64,000 nt of DNA from Massilia sp. METH4 (lineage in GTDB: Bacteria > Pseudomonadota > Gammaproteobacteria > Burkholderiales > Burkholderiaceae_D). Positions 28,626-39,716 of this stretch are shown here, piece by piece. Position numbers and translations under genes: made by a program. The stretch is from positions 1,550,001 through 1,614,000 of the forward strand of contig NZ_CP146614.1 in the NCBI RefSeq assembly GCF_037094685.1, in the 5' to 3' direction. The number at the start of each line of letters is the position of its first letter. The first letter of the stretch is position 1. Under the pieces are notes generated by a model. That model was not told the origin of the DNA and ran no database searches. It was given only the letters and a program-made list of their open reading frames with translations.

Positions 28626-29387
28626 TCAGGTCGCCGGCTGCGTGGCGCCTTCGCCGGTGGGCTTCACGGCCGGCTGCTCCGGCACGTTTTCCTCTTCCTT
28701 CGTTTCCGGTACCTCGCCGTCATACACCTGGCTCTGGCGGCGCTGCAGGAAACCGTCGCGAATGAATTCGTAACGGTCCAACGCGGCATCTTCCAGCAGG
28801 GTTGACGCGTCGAGCAGCGCGGCGCGCTGGTCGATCACGCGCACGCCGGCGCCGATATTGCGCACATTGACGGGGTCCTTGTAGCTCCACGCGTCGCCCG
28901 CGAAGTCGAGCGGCAGGCCGACGGTGTCGCGCAAGGTGGACGGGCCCAGCAGCGGCAGCATCACGTAGGGGCCCGATTGCACGCCCCAGCGGCCCAGCGT
29001 CTGGCCGAAATCTTCCTTGTGCTTGGAGAGCCCCGCTTCGGAAGCGATGTCGAACAGGCCGAGCATGCCGAACGTGGAGTTCAGGGCGAAACGGCCGAAG
29101 TCGGACACGGCATCGCCCGGCTTGCCTTGCAGCAGGTTGTTACCGCCGGTCCAGAGGTCCTGCAGGTTGCCGAAGAAATTGTTCACGCCCGTCTGCACGA
29201 AGTCGGGGGTGACGTTCTTGTAGCCGGTGGCCACCGGCTTGAGCGCATACGTATCGACGGTATCGTTGAACTTGAAGACCGCGCGGTTCCAGTTTTCCAT
29301 GGGATCGCGCTTGTCCGGGCCCACGGCGCAACCGGAGAGGGTCACTGCGGCTGCCACGGCCAGCAAAACGGAGGGGTTACGGCGCAT
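28626..29387 (-). CDS. mlaA: Outer-membrane lipoprotein MlaA (VacJ)
   Basis: MlaA removes mislocalised phospholipid from the outer leaflet, with porins as partners. The 253-residue product has a lipobox at the end of its signal peptide (TLSGCAVGPDKRDP) and the domain hallmarks DPMENWNRAVFKFND and NFFGNLQDLW. A Pro/Glu-rich C-terminal tail follows the fold. Here mlaA is inside the mlaFED...CB operon; in E. coli it is a separate locus. Confidence 0.95.
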   Translation of the reverse strand: MRRNPSVLLAVAAAVTLSGCAVGPDKRDPMENWNRAVFKFNDTVDTYALKPVATGYKNVTPDFVQTGVNNFFGNLQDLWTGGNNLLQGKPGDAVSDFGRFALNSTFGMLGLFDIASEAGLSKHKEDFGQTLGRWGVQSGPYVMLPLLGPSTLRDTVGLPLDFAGDAWSYKDPVNVRNIGAGVRVIDQRAALLDASTLLEDAALDRYEFIRDGFLQRRQSQVYDGEVPETKEEENVPEQPAVKPTGEGATQPAT

Positions 29388-29392
29388 CGATT

Positions 29393-29857
29393 TCAGTCCT
29401 TTCCTTCAGCGGCCTTGCTGTAGATGAATTGGTTGATCAGGTCTTCCAGCACCGCGGCGGACTGCGTGCGGGCGATCCTGTCGCCCTGCGCCAGGTTCTG
29501 CTCTTCGCCGCCGGCTTCGATACCGATGTATTGCTCGCCCAGCAAGCCCGACGTCAGGATCTTGGCCGAGCTATCCTTGGGGAACTTGTAGGTCGCGTCC
29601 ATCTCCAGCGTCACGGCCGCCTTGTACGACTTGTCGTCGAAGGCGATGCGCGCCACGCGCCCCACCACCACGCCCGACGCCTTCACGGCGGCCTGCGGGC
29701 GCAGGCTGCCGATATTGTCGAACTTGGCGGTGATTTCATACGTCTTCGCGAGCGAGAACGTGCTGTTGTTGCCGGCCTTCAGGGCCAGGAACATCAGCGC
29801 CGCCACGCCGATCACGACGAACAGGCCGACCCACACATCCAGAGATTTGCGTTGCAT
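29393..29857 (-). CDS. mlaD: MCE-domain substrate-binding protein MlaD
   Basis: A 154-residue protein with one N-terminal transmembrane helix (about 9-26) and a single MCE domain (about 38-115, including VKASGVVVGRVARIAFD). It forms the hexameric lipid channel on the periplasmic face of MlaFEDB. It lies 54 bases after mlaE and five bases before mlaA. Confidence 0.96.
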   Translation of the reverse strand: MQRKSLDVWVGLFVVIGVAALMFLALKAGNNSTFSLAKTYEITAKFDNIGSLRPQAAVKASGVVVGRVARIAFDDKSYKAAVTLEMDATYKFPKDSSAKILTSGLLGEQYIGIEAGGEEQNLAQGDRIARTQSAAVLEDLINQFIYSKAAEGKD

Positions 29858-29911
29858 TTTTACTTATCCTATCTGTTTTTCTTAAACTACGCTGAGCGTT
29901 GCCGCAAGGAA

Positions 29912-30697
29912 TCACTTGCTGAACATCAGCGCCGTCAGCATGAAGTCGAGCCACCAGATCATCAGCGACGACACGACCACCGTGCGGGTGGTGGCGCCGG
30001 CCACGTCTTCCGGCGTCGGCCGCGTCTCGTAACCCTGGTACAGGGCGATGAACGTGATGGCCACGCCGAACACGACGCTCTTCACGAAACCGTTGAACAC
30101 GTCCTTCCACAGGTCCACGCCGGCCTGCATCTGCGACCAGAACGCGCCGGCATCGACGCCGATCAGGCCCACGCCGACCAGGTAGCCACCCAGGATGCCG
30201 ACGGCGGAAAAGATCGACGCCAGCAGGGGCACGGCGATCACGCCGGCCCAGAACCGCGGTGCCAGCACACGCTGGATCGGGTTCACGGCCATCATCTCCA
30301 TGGCCGACAACTGTTCACCGGCCTTCATCAGGCCGATCTCGGCTGTCAATGACGTGCCGGCGCGGCCCGCGAACAGCAGGCCGGTGATGACGGGGCCCAG
30401 TTCACGGGTCAAGCCCAGCGCCACCAGCAAGCCCAGCGATTCAGACGCGCCGTATTTGTTCAGCGTGTAATAGCCCTGCAGGCCGAGCACCATGCCGACG
30501 AAGAGGCCGGACAGCGTGATGATCAGCAGCGAGTAATTGCCGATGAAGTGCAGTTGTTCGACGACGAGGTGCGGCCGGCGCATCATGCCCGGCGACAGGC
30601 CCAGCATCGTGAAGAACGTGCGCGTGGCGTAGCCGACACTCTCGACATAGTCGCGCACCGTGTTGCCGACACCGGCGAGGACGCGGCGGGCGATCAT
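29912..30697 (-). CDS. mlaE: Lipid-transport permease MlaE
   Basis: The 261-residue permease of the Mla ABC system, with several hydrophobic helices. The family motif is GRAGTSLTAEIGLMKAGEQLSAMEMM (residues around 125-150, first part shown as GRAGTSLTAEIG). The start overlaps the mlaF stop by four bases, giving coupled synthesis of ATPase and permease. Confidence 0.96.
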   Translation of the reverse strand: MIARRVLAGVGNTVRDYVESVGYATRTFFTMLGLSPGMMRRPHLVVEQLHFIGNYSLLIITLSGLFVGMVLGLQGYYTLNKYGASESLGLLVALGLTRELGPVITGLLFAGRAGTSLTAEIGLMKAGEQLSAMEMMAVNPIQRVLAPRFWAGVIAVPLLASIFSAVGILGGYLVGVGLIGVDAGAFWSQMQAGVDLWKDVFNGFVKSVVFGVAITFIALYQGYETRPTPEDVAGATTRTVVVSSLMIWWLDFMLTALMFSK

Positions 30698-31497
30698 CGG
30701 CGCGCTCCCAGGCCCAGGTCCTCGGCCAGCGACTTGCCCGGGTAGTGGAAGGGCACGGGGCCGTCCGCCTCGGCATGGACGAATTGTTTTACGTAAGGAT
30801 CGGTCGATACCATCATTTCAGCAGGCGTGCCGTGGGCGACAATCTTGCCCTGCGACAGGAAATACACGTAGTCCGCGATCTGGAACGATTCCTTCACGTC
30901 GTGCGACACGAGGATGCTGGTGGAACCGAGCGCATCGTTCAGGTTGCGGATCAGGTTCGCCGTCACGCCCATCGAAATCGGGTCGAGGCCGGCGAAGGGC
31001 TCGTCGTACATGATCAGTTGCGGGTCCAGGGCGATCGAACGGGCCAGCGCCACGCGCCGTGCCATGCCGCCGGAAATCTCGCCCGGCTTCAGGGGCGCCG
31101 CGTTGCGCAGGCCGACGGCGTTCAGCTTCATCAGCACCAGGTCGCGGATCAACTCTTCGGGCAAGTCCGTGTGCTCGCGCAGCGGGAATGCCACGTTTTC
31201 GAACACGGTCAGGTCGGTGAACAGCGCGCCGTGCTGGAACAGCATGCCCATCTTGCGGCGCAACAAATACAGTTCGCGGGTCTTCAGCTTGTGGACGATC
31301 TGGCCGTCGACAATGGCCTGGCCCTTGTTTGGCCGCAGCTGGCCGCCGATCAGGCGCAATACCGTGGTCTTGCCGCTGCCGGAACCACCCATGACCGCCA
31401 CCACCTTTCCTTTCGGAAAGTCCATGTTAAGCCCCGCCAGGATGGGGCGCTTCCCATACGAGAAGTGCAAGTCACGGATTTCAACGAGGTTTGCCAC
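30694..31497 (-). CDS. mlaF: Lipid-transport ATP-binding protein MlaF
   Basis: The 267-residue ATPase of the Mla system: Walker A GGSGSGKTT, signature EISGGMARR and Walker B LIMYDEPFAGLD. It is the first gene of mlaFEDACB and very likely of the longer leftward block. The A/T-rich gap upstream (31500-31690) is the natural place for the operon promoter. Confidence 0.96.
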   Translation of the reverse strand: MANLVEIRDLHFSYGKRPILAGLNMDFPKGKVVAVMGGSGSGKTTVLRLIGGQLRPNKGQAIVDGQIVHKLKTRELYLLRRKMGMLFQHGALFTDLTVFENVAFPLREHTDLPEELIRDLVLMKLNAVGLRNAAPLKPGEISGGMARRVALARSIALDPQLIMYDEPFAGLDPISMGVTANLIRNLNDALGSTSILVSHDVKESFQIADYVYFLSQGKIVAHGTPAEMMVSTDPYVKQFVHAEADGPVPFHYPGKSLAEDLGLGARR

Positions 31498-31954
31498 GGC
31501 AGACTGTCTTTATTTTTAATGCGATATTGTAATGCAGAAAGCTCATAGTCTGCTGACGCTGCCTTGAGCCCGGCTTATATTGCAAAGGATAAGTTTGAAA
31601 TAATACAACACTAATAACCGCTGAGTCAGTAACTTACAATCGGCAAAGCGTGTTAAATTGTTGCACTGCAAGATTGGCAAAAATTGGGGACTGCGCCGCC
31701 GTCATGGATGTGCACCGATGCTGAAGAAACGCGTGCTTTGACCCGAACGGCGAAAATGCTCGACTCGGCCCCCTCGTGCCATCGCGGGCGCTCGAGGAGC
31801 ACTGCCCTCGTCTGCATCGCGGTGCCGGCGTGCTGACACGGGTCGTTCAGCTGCAGTCGGGCTTGTCCGAGGCGCGCGCGGCAGCCCCATCCTTGGAGTC
31901 GGCGGCGAAAAAAAACGCCGGCATCGCGCCGGCGTTTCCGCCCGGCTTGCCGGA
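31498..31954. other. Intergenic region upstream of mlaF, downstream of the CsgG-like gene
   Basis: These 457 bases hold no credible gene. The part next to mlaF (31500-31690) is strongly A/T-rich and probably contains the mla promoter; on the minus strand TTGTAA and TTATTA lie 16 bp apart (about 31609-31636). The right part is GC-rich, without a pattern I recognise apart from the terminator at 31913-31937. Confidence 0.5.
31913..31937 (-). terminator. Rho-independent terminator of the CsgG-like gene
   Basis: Arms 31913-31922 and 31928-31937 form a 10-bp GC-rich stem with loop ATCGC. Read on the minus strand, the stem is followed by eight T residues (A-run at 31908-31915 on the plus strand). 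It lies 18 bases beyond the stop codon. Confidence 0.85.
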
Positions 31955-32869
31955 TTATTTCTTCTTCGCGGTTTTTTTCGCCGTGGCCGGTGCCGGAGCT
32001 GGCGCCAATGCCGCCGCAGCCGGTGGCGTGATGCCGCCCTGGACGCCCAGCGCACCGCCGGTCCCCAGGCCGCCCGCCACTTCCTGCGCCTTGTAGTTGC
32101 GCACCGCCTGCACCAGCTGGTTATACGAATCCATGAAGGCGGCGATCAGGATCTTGCCCTCCGGCGTATTCGAATAGCCGCCGGCGGTACCGAACGCGCC
32201 GCCACCGAACAGCCCGCCGAACATATTGAAGTCGAAGTTCTTGGCGCTGCCCTCGGCTGCCGCCAGCTGCACGCCGGAGCGGTTGTCGACCATCAGCAGC
32301 GTCGTCGACGCTTCGTTGGCCTTGATGCCCCCGGCCACCATGCCGGCGACGCTGCCGATCAGGCCAAAGCCGCCCAGCGCGCCGCCCACGCCTTGCGTGC
32401 CCTTCTGGCTGAAGTTGATGGTCGGGCTCATCGTATAGTCGGCCGCCACCATCTGGCCCTTGCCGAACTGGCTGCCGGCGCGCATTTCGCCGGAGGCGGC
32501 CAGGTCGCGCTCGGCCATCAGATTGTTCATCGCCGCGCCGCGCTCGACGACGACGAAGCAGTTCGACTGCTGGATCAGCTTGCGCAGCACCGGCACGGTC
32601 GAGCCGAGCTTGTATTGCGACAGCTGGATGTACCACGACGAAGCCTGGTCTTCGACGACGCTCAGCGTGCCCAGCGGACGCTCGCATTTTTCCAGCGCCG
32701 CATTGGCGTTATTCGCGTTGGCGCCGCCGGCCGAGCCGGTAGCCACCGTGGGGGCACCGCCCAGTTGCGGGGCCGTGCCGGCGCAGCCCGCCAGGGTCAA
32801 CAGTACGCCCAATGCCAGCGCTTGGCCGGCGATCTTCGAGGTTTTCGGGGAATGGACAGTGGTTTTCAT
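31955..32869 (-). CDS. CsgG/HfaB-like outer-membrane lipoprotein
   Basis: A 304-residue exported lipoprotein with lipobox LTLAGC near residues 25-30. The middle resembles the CsgG fold: VLRKLIQQSNCFVVVERGAAMNNLMAERDLA, then the Gly-rich transmembrane-like stretch GVGGALGGFGLIGSVAGMV, and STTLLMVDNRSGVQLAAAEG. CsgG proteins form secretion channels for curli or anchor holdfasts. No csgA/B/E/F genes are nearby, so it may serve another role. The C-terminus is Ala/Pro-rich and ends TAKKTAKKK. Confidence 0.8.
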   Translation of the reverse strand: MKTTVHSPKTSKIAGQALALGVLLTLAGCAGTAPQLGGAPTVATGSAGGANANNANAALEKCERPLGTLSVVEDQASSWYIQLSQYKLGSTVPVLRKLIQQSNCFVVVERGAAMNNLMAERDLAASGEMRAGSQFGKGQMVAADYTMSPTINFSQKGTQGVGGALGGFGLIGSVAGMVAGGIKANEASTTLLMVDNRSGVQLAAAEGSAKNFDFNMFGGLFGGGAFGTAGGYSNTPEGKILIAAFMDSYNQLVQAVRNYKAQEVAGGLGTGGALGVQGGITPPAAAALAPAPAPATAKKTAKKK

Positions 32870-33049
32870 GGAAAGTAGGTGCCGGCGCTGGGTTGTGAAA
32901 ACAAAGCTACTATCTTAATACGCATGCAACTATTAAATTCTCACCAATTGTCGCAATTACAATTTTTCTACACTATAGGAATTGCGGTTACAAAGTGCTG
33001 TACTGCGCTTTGGGGCAACAGGTCACCTTCAAAGTCGTGACGCGGATTT

Positions 33050-33166
33050 ACAACAGGGACAGTCCCCGCTGTGGAATAACAACAGGGACAATCCCTGGTG
33101 CGGCCTTACAACAGGGGACTGTCCCCAGTGTGGATTTACAACAGGGGACTGTCCCGGTGTGCAGTT
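33050..33166. repeat. Tandem array of 29-30 bp units with GGGACWGTCCC palindrome cores
   Basis: ACAACAGGG begins at 33050, 33079, 33108 and 33138, and a fifth, truncated copy ACAACA begins at 33167. Units are 29, 29, 30 and 29 bp. Each carries a palindromic core, GGGGACTGTCCCC or a variant such as GGGACAGTCCCC or GGGACAATCCC, followed by a diverged 10-12 bp ending in TT. There are no unique spacers. The same core is at 39717-39729. Confidence 0.9.
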
Positions 33167-33177
33167 ACAACAAAAAG

Positions 33178-33209
33178 AAAGCCCGCCGCGGCGGGGCCGG
33201 ACGGGCTTT
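33178..33209 (-). terminator. Probable gltBD terminator
   Basis: AAAGCCCG (33178-33185) and CGGGCTTT (33202-33209) form a stem 18 bases beyond the gltD stop. On the minus strand the stem is followed by TTTCTTTTTG. The position and T-rich tail fit intrinsic termination. Confidence 0.8.
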
Positions 33210-33226
33210 CCAGGGGTAAGGCAGGA

Positions 33227-34690
33227 TCAGCGCGGCAGGACGGAGTGGCCCATCAGGTACTCGTCCACCGCGCGGGCGCACTGGCGGCCTTCGCGGATCG
33301 CCCATACGACCAGCGACTGGCCGCGACGAATGTCGCCAGCGGCGAAGATGCCCGGCTTGCTCGTCTTGTAGCTGTTCTCGCCTTCGGTCGCGGCGCGGGC
33401 GTTGCCGCGGCCATCCTTCTCGACGCCGAAGGCATCCAGCACCTGTTGTACTGGCGACACAAAGCCCATCGCCAGCAGCACCAGGTCGGCCTTCACTTCG
33501 AACTCGGTGTTCGGCACCTCGACCATCTTGCCGTCTTTCCACTCGACGCGGCAGGCGATCAGCTTCTCGACCTTGCCGTTCTTGCCTTCCAGGCGCTTGG
33601 TCGCAACGGCCCAGTCACGCTCGCAGCCTTCCTCGTGCGACGAGGAGGTGCGCAGCTTCGTCGGCCAGTACGGCCACACCAGCGGCTTGTTTTCCTGTTC
33701 CGGCGGCATCGGCATCAGTTCGAACTGCGTGATGGCCGCGGCGCCGTGGCGGTTGGACGTGCCCACGCAGTCGGAACCCGTGTCGCCGCCGCCGATCACG
33801 ACCACGTGCTTGCTGGTGGCCTTGATCTGGTCCTTCACCTTGTCGCCGGCGTTCACCTTGTTCTGCTGCGGCAGGAAGTCCATCGCAAAATGAACGCCCT
33901 TCAGTTCGCGGCCCGGCACCGGCAGGTCGCGCGGCTGTTCCGCGCCGCCGGCGATCACCACGGCGTCGAATTCCTTCTCCAGGTCTTCGGGGAAGATGGT
34001 TTCCTTGGCCCAGTTGTTCACGTTGGCCGGGAAATCCTTGCCGACCAGCGTGTTCATGCGGAACTTCACGCCTTCCGCTTCCATCTGTTCGATGCGGCGG
34101 TCGATGTGGAACTTTTCCAGCTTGAAGTCGGGGATGCCGTAGCGCAGCAGGCCGCCGGCGCGGTCCGATTTCTCGAACACCGTCACGTCGTGGCCGGCGC
34201 GCGCCAGCTGCTGTGCAGCCGCCAGGCCGGCGGGGCCGGAACCGATGATCGCCACTTTCTTGCCCGTCTTGTGGTCGGCCGGCTGCGGCTTGACCCAGCC
34301 GTGTTCCCAGCCTTCGTCGATGATCTTGTGCTCGATCGACTTGATGCCCACCGGGTCGTCGTTGATGCCCAGCGTGCAGGCGCTTTCGCACGGCGCCGGG
34401 CAGATGCGGCCGGTGAACTCGGGGAAGTTGTTCGTCTGGTGCAGCACGTCCAGCGCCTGGCGGTAGTGCTGGCGGTACACCAGGTCGTTCCAGTCCGGAA
34501 TGATGTTGTTGACCGGGCAGCCCGTGTTGCAGAACGGGATGCCGCAATCCATGCAGCGGGCGCCCTGCACCTTGGCCTGCTCGTCCGTCAGCTTGAGGAC
34601 GAACTCTTTATAGTTCTTCAGGCGCGCTTCCGGGGCCAGGTAGCTTTCGTCCTGGCGCTGGAATTCCATGAAACCGGTGATTTTTCCCAT
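33227..34690 (-). CDS. gltD: Glutamate synthase small subunit
   Basis: GltD oxidises NADPH and passes electrons to GltB for glutamate formation from glutamine and 2-oxoglutarate. It is 487 residues. The N-terminal cysteine region ([20 protein letters not shown] and [12 protein letters not shown]) binds 4Fe-4S clusters. The FAD motif is [18 protein letters not shown] and the NADPH motif is [12 protein letters not shown]. It follows gltB after 20 bases. Confidence 0.97.
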   Translation of the reverse strand: MGKITGFMEFQRQDESYLAPEARLKNYKEFVLKLTDEQAKVQGARCMDCGIPFCNTGCPVNNIIPDWNDLVYRQHYRQALDVLHQTNNFPEFTGRICPAPCESACTLGINDDPVGIKSIEHKIIDEGWEHGWVKPQPADHKTGKKVAIIGSGPAGLAAAQQLARAGHDVTVFEKSDRAGGLLRYGIPDFKLEKFHIDRRIEQMEAEGVKFRMNTLVGKDFPANVNNWAKETIFPEDLEKEFDAVVIAGGAEQPRDLPVPGRELKGVHFAMDFLPQQNKVNAGDKVKDQIKATSKHVVVIGGGDTGSDCVGTSNRHGAAAITQFELMPMPPEQENKPLVWPYWPTKLRTSSSHEEGCERDWAVATKRLEGKNGKVEKLIACRVEWKDGKMVEVPNTEFEVKADLVLLAMGFVSPVQQVLDAFGVEKDGRGNARAATEGENSYKTSKPGIFAAGDIRRGQSLVVWAIREGRQCARAVDEYLMGHSVLPR

Positions 34691-34710
34691 TTTCTCTTAT
34701 TCCTAACTAA

Positions 34711-37700
34711 TTACGCGGCGATGGCCTGGGTTTCCGCTTCGATCGCGGCGTTGTCCGCCAGCTCGACCAGTGCGCGCTTGTACTCGTTCGGGAAGACCTT
34801 GACGAACTTGCCACGGCTTTCCGCCCAGTTGTCCAGCAACAGGCGGGCGCGGGTGCTGCCCGTGTGCTTGAAGTGGCGTTCGATCAGGCGCTTCAGGATC
34901 GCTTCGTCCGACTCCGGCGTGCCGTTGCGGTGCTGCGCGTGCCAGGTGGCCTTGTCCGCGTGCTCCGAGGCCGGCAGCACTTCCTCCAGGCTCACCATCG
35001 ACAGGTTGCACTTCTTCTCGAATTCGCCGTCCGGGTCGTACACGTAGGCGATACCGCCCGACATGCCCGCCGCGAAGTTTCGGCCAGTCGCGCCCAGCAC
35101 GACCACGGTGCCGCCGGTCATGTATTCGCAACCGTGGTCGCCCGTGCCTTCCACGACCGCCGTGGCGCCCGAGTTACGCACCGCGAAACGCTCGCCGGCC
35201 ACGCCGTTGAAGAACGCTTCGCCGGCGATCGCGCCGTACAGCACCGTGTTACCCACGATGATGTTGTTGACGGCCCAGCCGCGGAACTCGGTATTCGGGC
35301 GCACGATGATGCGGCCGCCCGACAAACCTTTACCCACGTAGTCGTTGCCTTCACCCACCAGGTCGATCGTGATGCCGTGCGCCAGGAATGCGCAGGCGGA
35401 CTGGCCGGCGGTACCTTGCAGCTGGATGTGGATCGTGTCGTCCGGCAGGCCGGCATGGCCGTAGCGTGCCGCCACTTCACCGGACAACATCGCGCCCACG
35501 GTACGGTTCAGGTTCTTCACCGGCGAGATGAACGACACGCGTTCGCCCTTCTCCAGCGCGGCCTTGGCTTGCGCGATCAGCTTGTGATCCAGCGCTTTTT
35601 CCAGGCCGTGTTCCTGCTCTTCGTTGTGGTACATGCACAGGCCGGTGTCGACCTTCGGCTGGAAGAAGATGGCCGAGAAGTCCAGGCCCTGCGCCTTCCA
35701 GTGCGTGATCGCCTTCGACTTGTCCAGCAGGTCCGAACGGCCGATCAGCTCGTCATAAGTACGAATACCCAGCTGCGCCATCAGTTGACGCGCTTCTTCG
35801 GCGACGAAGAAGAAGTAGTTCACCACGTGTTCCGGCTTGCCCTGGAACTTGGCGCGCAGCACCGGGTCCTGCGTGGCCACGCCCACCGGGCAGGTGTTCA
35901 GGTGGCACTTGCGCATCATGATGCAGCCTTCGACCACCAGCGGTGCGGTCGCGAAGCCGATTTCGTCGGCGCCCAGCATGGCGGCGATGACGACGTCGCG
36001 GCCGGTACGCATCTGGCCGTCGGCCTGCACGCGGATCCGGTTGCGCAGGCCGTTCAGCACCAGCGTCTGCTGCGTCTCGGCCAGGCCCAGCTCCCAAGGC
36101 GTGCCGGCATGCTTCACCGACGACAGCGGGGAGGCACCGGTACCGCCGTCATGGCCGGCCACCACCACGTGATCCGCTTTTGCCTTGGAAACGCCGGCGG
36201 CCACGGTGCCGATACCCACTTCCGACACCAGCTTCACCGAGATCGACGCGCGCGGGTTCACGTTCTTCAGGTCGTGGATCAGCTGCGCCAGGTCTTCGAT
36301 CGAGTAGATGTCGTGGTGCGGCGGCGGCGAGATCAGGCCCACGCCCGGCACGGCAAAGCGCAGCGTGGCGATATAGCCCGACACCTTGTGGCCCGGCAGC
36401 TGGCCGCCCTCGCCCGGCTTGGCGCCCTGCGCCATCTTGATCTGGATCTGGTCCGCGGAGTTCAGGTACTCCGCCGTCACGCCGAAGCGGCCGGAAGCGA
36501 CCTGCTTGATCTTCGAGCGCAGCGAGTCGCCTTCCTGCAGCGGGATGTCGACGACAACCTGTTCCTTGCCGATGACGTCCGCCATCGTGGCGCCCTGCTT
36601 GATCGGAATGCCTTTCAGCTCGGCCTTGAAGCGGTTCGGATCTTCGCCGCCCTCGCCCGTGTTCGACTTGCCGCCGATGCGGTTCATGGCGATCGCCAGC
36701 GTGGCGTGCGCTTCGGTCGAGATCGAGCCCATCGACATCGCGCCGGTCGCGAAACGCTTCACGATTTCCTTGGCCGGTTCCACTTCGTCCAGCGGGATCG
36801 CTTTGCTCGGATCGATCTTGAACTCGAACAGGCCGCGCAAGGTCAGGTGGCGGCGGCTCTGGTCGTTGATGATCTGCGCGTACTCTTTATAGGTGCTGAA
36901 GTTGTTGGCGCGGGTCGAGTGCTGCAGCTTGGCGATCGCGTCCGGCGTCCACAGGTGGTCTTCGCCGCGCACGCGGTAGGCGTACTCGCCGCCGGCATCC
37001 AGCGACTCGGCCAGCACCGGGTCGTTGCCGAAAGCGAGGTTGTGCAGGCGCAGGCCTTCCTCGGCGATCTCGAACAGGCCGATGCCTTCGATGTTCGAAG
37101 CGGTGCCCTTGAAGTACTTCTGCACGACGGATTTGTTCAGGCCCACCGCTTCGAAGATCTGCGCGCCGCAGTAGGACATGTAGGTGGAGATGCCCATCTT
37201 CGACATCACCTTCATCAGGCCCTTGCCGACGGCCTTCGTGTAGTTGTAGAGCGCCTGTTCCGGCGTCAGGTTGCCCGGCATGGCGTGGGCCATCTCGGCC
37301 AGCGTTTCCATCGCCAGGTACGGGTGCACGGCTTCGGCGCCGTAGCCCGCCAGCAGCGCGAAGTGGTGCGTTTCGCGGGCCGAACCCGTTTCGACCACCA
37401 GGCCGGTGGAGGCGCGCAGGCCCTTGCTCACCAGATGCTGGTGGATCGCGGAGGTGGCCAAGAGGGCCGGGATCGCCACGCGGTCCGCGCACACGGCGCG
37501 GTCGGAGACGATCAGGATGTTGTGGCCGGACTTGATCGCATCGACAGCTTCGGCGCACAGCGATGCCAGCGAGGCTTCCACGCCTTCCTTGCCCCATGCC
37601 AGCGGGTAGCAGATCGACAGTTCATACGACTTGAACTTGCCGCCCGTGTGCTGACTGATGTGGCGCAGGCGCGCCATGTCGTCGAACGACAGCACCGGCT

Positions 37701-39426
37701 GCGACACTTCGAGTCGCATCGGCGGGTTCACGTTGTTCGTGTCCAGCAGGTTCGGTTTCGGGCCGATGAACGACACCAGCGACATCACCATCGCTTCGCG
37801 GATCGGGTCGATCGGCGGGTTCGTCACTTGGGCGAACAGCTGCTTGAAGTAGTTATACAGCGGCTTCAGTTTGTTGGACATGACGGCCAGCGGCGAGTCA
37901 TTGCCCATCGAGCCTACGGCTTCTTCGCCGGCGGTGGCCATCGGCGCCAGCAGGAAGCGCAGGTCTTCCTGGGTATAGCCGAACGCCTGCTGGCGGTCCA
38001 GCAGCGATGCCGGCAGCTTTTCACCTTGCGCGGTGTACTTGGCGACGTTGTGCGACAGCTGGCTTTCGGCCAGTTTCAGGCTATTGAGTTTGATCCGGAC
38101 AGCGTTGATCCAGGCCTTGTACGGCTTGGCGTTGGCGTACGTGTCCTTCAGTTCCTTGTCGTCGATGATGCGGCCCGCTTCCAGGTCGATCAGGAACATC
38201 TTGCCCGGCTGCAGGCGCCATTTCTGGATGATCTTCGACTCGGGGATCGGCAGCACGCCCGATTCGGAGGCCATCACGACCAGGTCGTCGTCCGTGACGA
38301 TGTAGCGGGCGGGGCGCAAGCCATTGCGGTCCAGCGTGCCGCCGATATAGCGGCCGTCGGTGAAGGCCATGGCGGCCGGGCCGTCCCACGGTTCCATCAT
38401 CGCGGCGTGGTATTCGTAGAACGCCTTGCGGTTCTCGTCCATCAGCGTGTGGTTTTCCCACGCTTCCGGGATCATCATCATCATCGCCTGCGCCAGCGGA
38501 TAGCCTGCCATCAGCAGCAGTTCCAGCGCGTTGTCGAAGCAGGCCGTGTCGGACTGGCCTTCATAGATCAGCGGGAAGAGCTTTTGCAGGTCTTCGCCCA
38601 GCACGGCGGATTTCATCACGCCTTCGCGGGCGCGCATCCAGTTAAAGTTGCCCTTCACCGTGTTGATCTCGCCGTTGTGGGCGATCAGGCGGTACGGGTG
38701 GGCCAGCGGCCATTCCGGGAACGTGTTGGTGGAGAAGCGCTGGTGCACCAGGGCCAGCGCGGAAATGCAGCGCGGGTCCTGCAGGTCTCGGTAGTACACG
38801 CCCACCTGGTCGGCCAGCAGCAGACCCTTGTAGACGACGGTACGGGCCGACATCGACGGCACGAAGAATTCGTGGCCGTGCTGCAGTTTCAGCGCCTGGA
38901 TGGCGTGGCCGGACGACTTGCGGATGACGTACAGCTTACGCTCCAGGGCGTCGGTCACCATGATGTCCGGGCCGCGGCCGATGAAGATCTGGCGAATCAC
39001 CGGCTCTTTCGCGCGCACCAGCGGCGACATCGGCATTTCCGTGTCGACCGGCACGTTGCGCCAGCCCAGCACGACCTGGCCTTCGATGCGCACGGCGCGC
39101 TCGATTTCCTGTTCGCAGGCGATGCGCGACGCGTTTTCCTTCGGCAGGAAGACCATGCCCACACCGTACTCACCCGGCGGCGGCAGTTCCACGCCCTGCT
39201 TGGCCATCTCGTCCCGGTAGAACTGGTCGGGGATCTGGATCAGGATGCCGGCACCGTCACCCATCAGTTTGTCGGCACCAACGGCGCCCCGGTGATCGAG
39301 GTTCTTCAGGATCAGCAGACCCTGCTCGACGATGGAATGGCTCTTCTGGCCTTTGATATGGGCGACGAAACCGACACCGCAGGCGTCGTGTTCGTTGGCT
39401 GGGTCGTACAAACCTTGCGCGTTCAT
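34711..39426 (-). CDS. gltB: Glutamate synthase large subunit
   Basis: A 1571-residue protein with N-terminal class II glutaminase, central FMN barrel and C-terminal GltB beta-helix domain. The mature N-terminal nucleophile is Cys15 in HDACGVGF, so a 14-residue propeptide is removed. The 3Fe-4S cysteines are in CHLNTCPVG with an earlier CIMMRKC. The ATG at 39426 follows GGAGAAAG and gives the normal short propeptide; a start at 39480 would lengthen it without homology. With gltD it forms the main ammonia-assimilation enzyme. Confidence 0.97.
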   Translation of the reverse strand: MNAQGLYDPANEHDACGVGFVAHIKGQKSHSIVEQGLLILKNLDHRGAVGADKLMGDGAGILIQIPDQFYRDEMAKQGVELPPPGEYGVGMVFLPKENASRIACEQEIERAVRIEGQVVLGWRNVPVDTEMPMSPLVRAKEPVIRQIFIGRGPDIMVTDALERKLYVIRKSSGHAIQALKLQHGHEFFVPSMSARTVVYKGLLLADQVGVYYRDLQDPRCISALALVHQRFSTNTFPEWPLAHPYRLIAHNGEINTVKGNFNWMRAREGVMKSAVLGEDLQKLFPLIYEGQSDTACFDNALELLLMAGYPLAQAMMMMIPEAWENHTLMDENRKAFYEYHAAMMEPWDGPAAMAFTDGRYIGGTLDRNGLRPARYIVTDDDLVVMASESGVLPIPESKIIQKWRLQPGKMFLIDLEAGRIIDDKELKDTYANAKPYKAWINAVRIKLNSLKLAESQLSHNVAKYTAQGEKLPASLLDRQQAFGYTQEDLRFLLAPMATAGEEAVGSMGNDSPLAVMSNKLKPLYNYFKQLFAQVTNPPIDPIREAMVMSLVSFIGPKPNLLDTNNVNPPMRLEVSQPVLSFDDMARLRHISQHTGGKFKSYELSICYPLAWGKEGVEASLASLCAEAVDAIKSGHNILIVSDRAVCADRVAIPALLATSAIHQHLVSKGLRASTGLVVETGSARETHHFALLAGYGAEAVHPYLAMETLAEMAHAMPGNLTPEQALYNYTKAVGKGLMKVMSKMGISTYMSYCGAQIFEAVGLNKSVVQKYFKGTASNIEGIGLFEIAEEGLRLHNLAFGNDPVLAESLDAGGEYAYRVRGEDHLWTPDAIAKLQHSTRANNFSTYKEYAQIINDQSRRHLTLRGLFEFKIDPSKAIPLDEVEPAKEIVKRFATGAMSMGSISTEAHATLAIAMNRIGGKSNTGEGGEDPNRFKAELKGIPIKQGATMADVIGKEQVVVDIPLQEGDSLRSKIKQVASGRFGVTAEYLNSADQIQIKMAQGAKPGEGGQLPGHKVSGYIATLRFAVPGVGLISPPPHHDIYSIEDLAQLIHDLKNVNPRASISVKLVSEVGIGTVAAGVSKAKADHVVVAGHDGGTGASPLSSVKHAGTPWELGLAETQQTLVLNGLRNRIRVQADGQMRTGRDVVIAAMLGADEIGFATAPLVVEGCIMMRKCHLNTCPVGVATQDPVLRAKFQGKPEHVVNYFFFVAEEARQLMAQLGIRTYDELIGRSDLLDKSKAITHWKAQGLDFSAIFFQPKVDTGLCMYHNEEQEHGLEKALDHKLIAQAKAALEKGERVSFISPVKNLNRTVGAMLSGEVAARYGHAGLPDDTIHIQLQGTAGQSACAFLAHGITIDLVGEGNDYVGKGLSGGRIIVRPNTEFRGWAVNNIIVGNTVLYGAIAGEAFFNGVAGERFAVRNSGATAVVEGTGDHGCEYMTGGTVVVLGATGRNFAAGMSGGIAYVYDPDGEFEKKCNLSMVSLEEVLPASEHADKATWHAQHRNGTPESDEAILKRLIERHFKHTGSTRARLLLDNWAESRGKFVKVFPNEYKRALVELADNAAIEAETQAIAA

Positions 39427-39716
39427 GGCACTTTCTCCGAAGCATAAGAGCCGTGAACACCTACCGTGGCGGGTACGCATGGCTCCGGTTTTGCAAATTG
39501 AGAATTGAGGTTAGTGCATCGCACAAGAAAACTCAACAAATTTAAATGGGGTCGGAGTCGAATTAATTCGGCCGTTTTCCCGTAAAAATTTAAATAGGGA
39601 CAGAGTAAACTACACGAACAAAGATTGCTCACGCCGGGAAATCCACGTAGCCAAGCAGCAAAAGTTACCCCCAACCCGGGTCGCGCCCCGGTTCTTGGGA
39701 ACATTGCCTCGGAGAA

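Larger units (their letters stand above)
32870..33226. other. Intergenic region between the CsgG-like gene and gltD
   Basis: No gene fits in these 357 bp. The part 32900-32985 is A/T-rich and probably carries the promoter of the CsgG-like gene. The rest is the 29-bp tandem palindrome array (33050-33166) and the gltD terminator (33178-33209). Confidence 0.7.

Noticed and set aside
31702..32096. Small open frames near the terminator upstream of mlaF
   Set aside because: Arg/Ala-rich frames with no start signal; they overlap the CsgG-like gene or its terminator.
33050..33166. Possible CRISPR array
   Set aside because: The period equals the repeat itself, there are no unique spacers, and no cas genes are near.
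34864..39447. Very long open frame (about 1527 codons) on the plus strand
   Set aside because: It lies opposite gltB and is a high-GC shadow frame; its translation is His/Arg/Gln-rich with no domain, while gltB has full family conservation.
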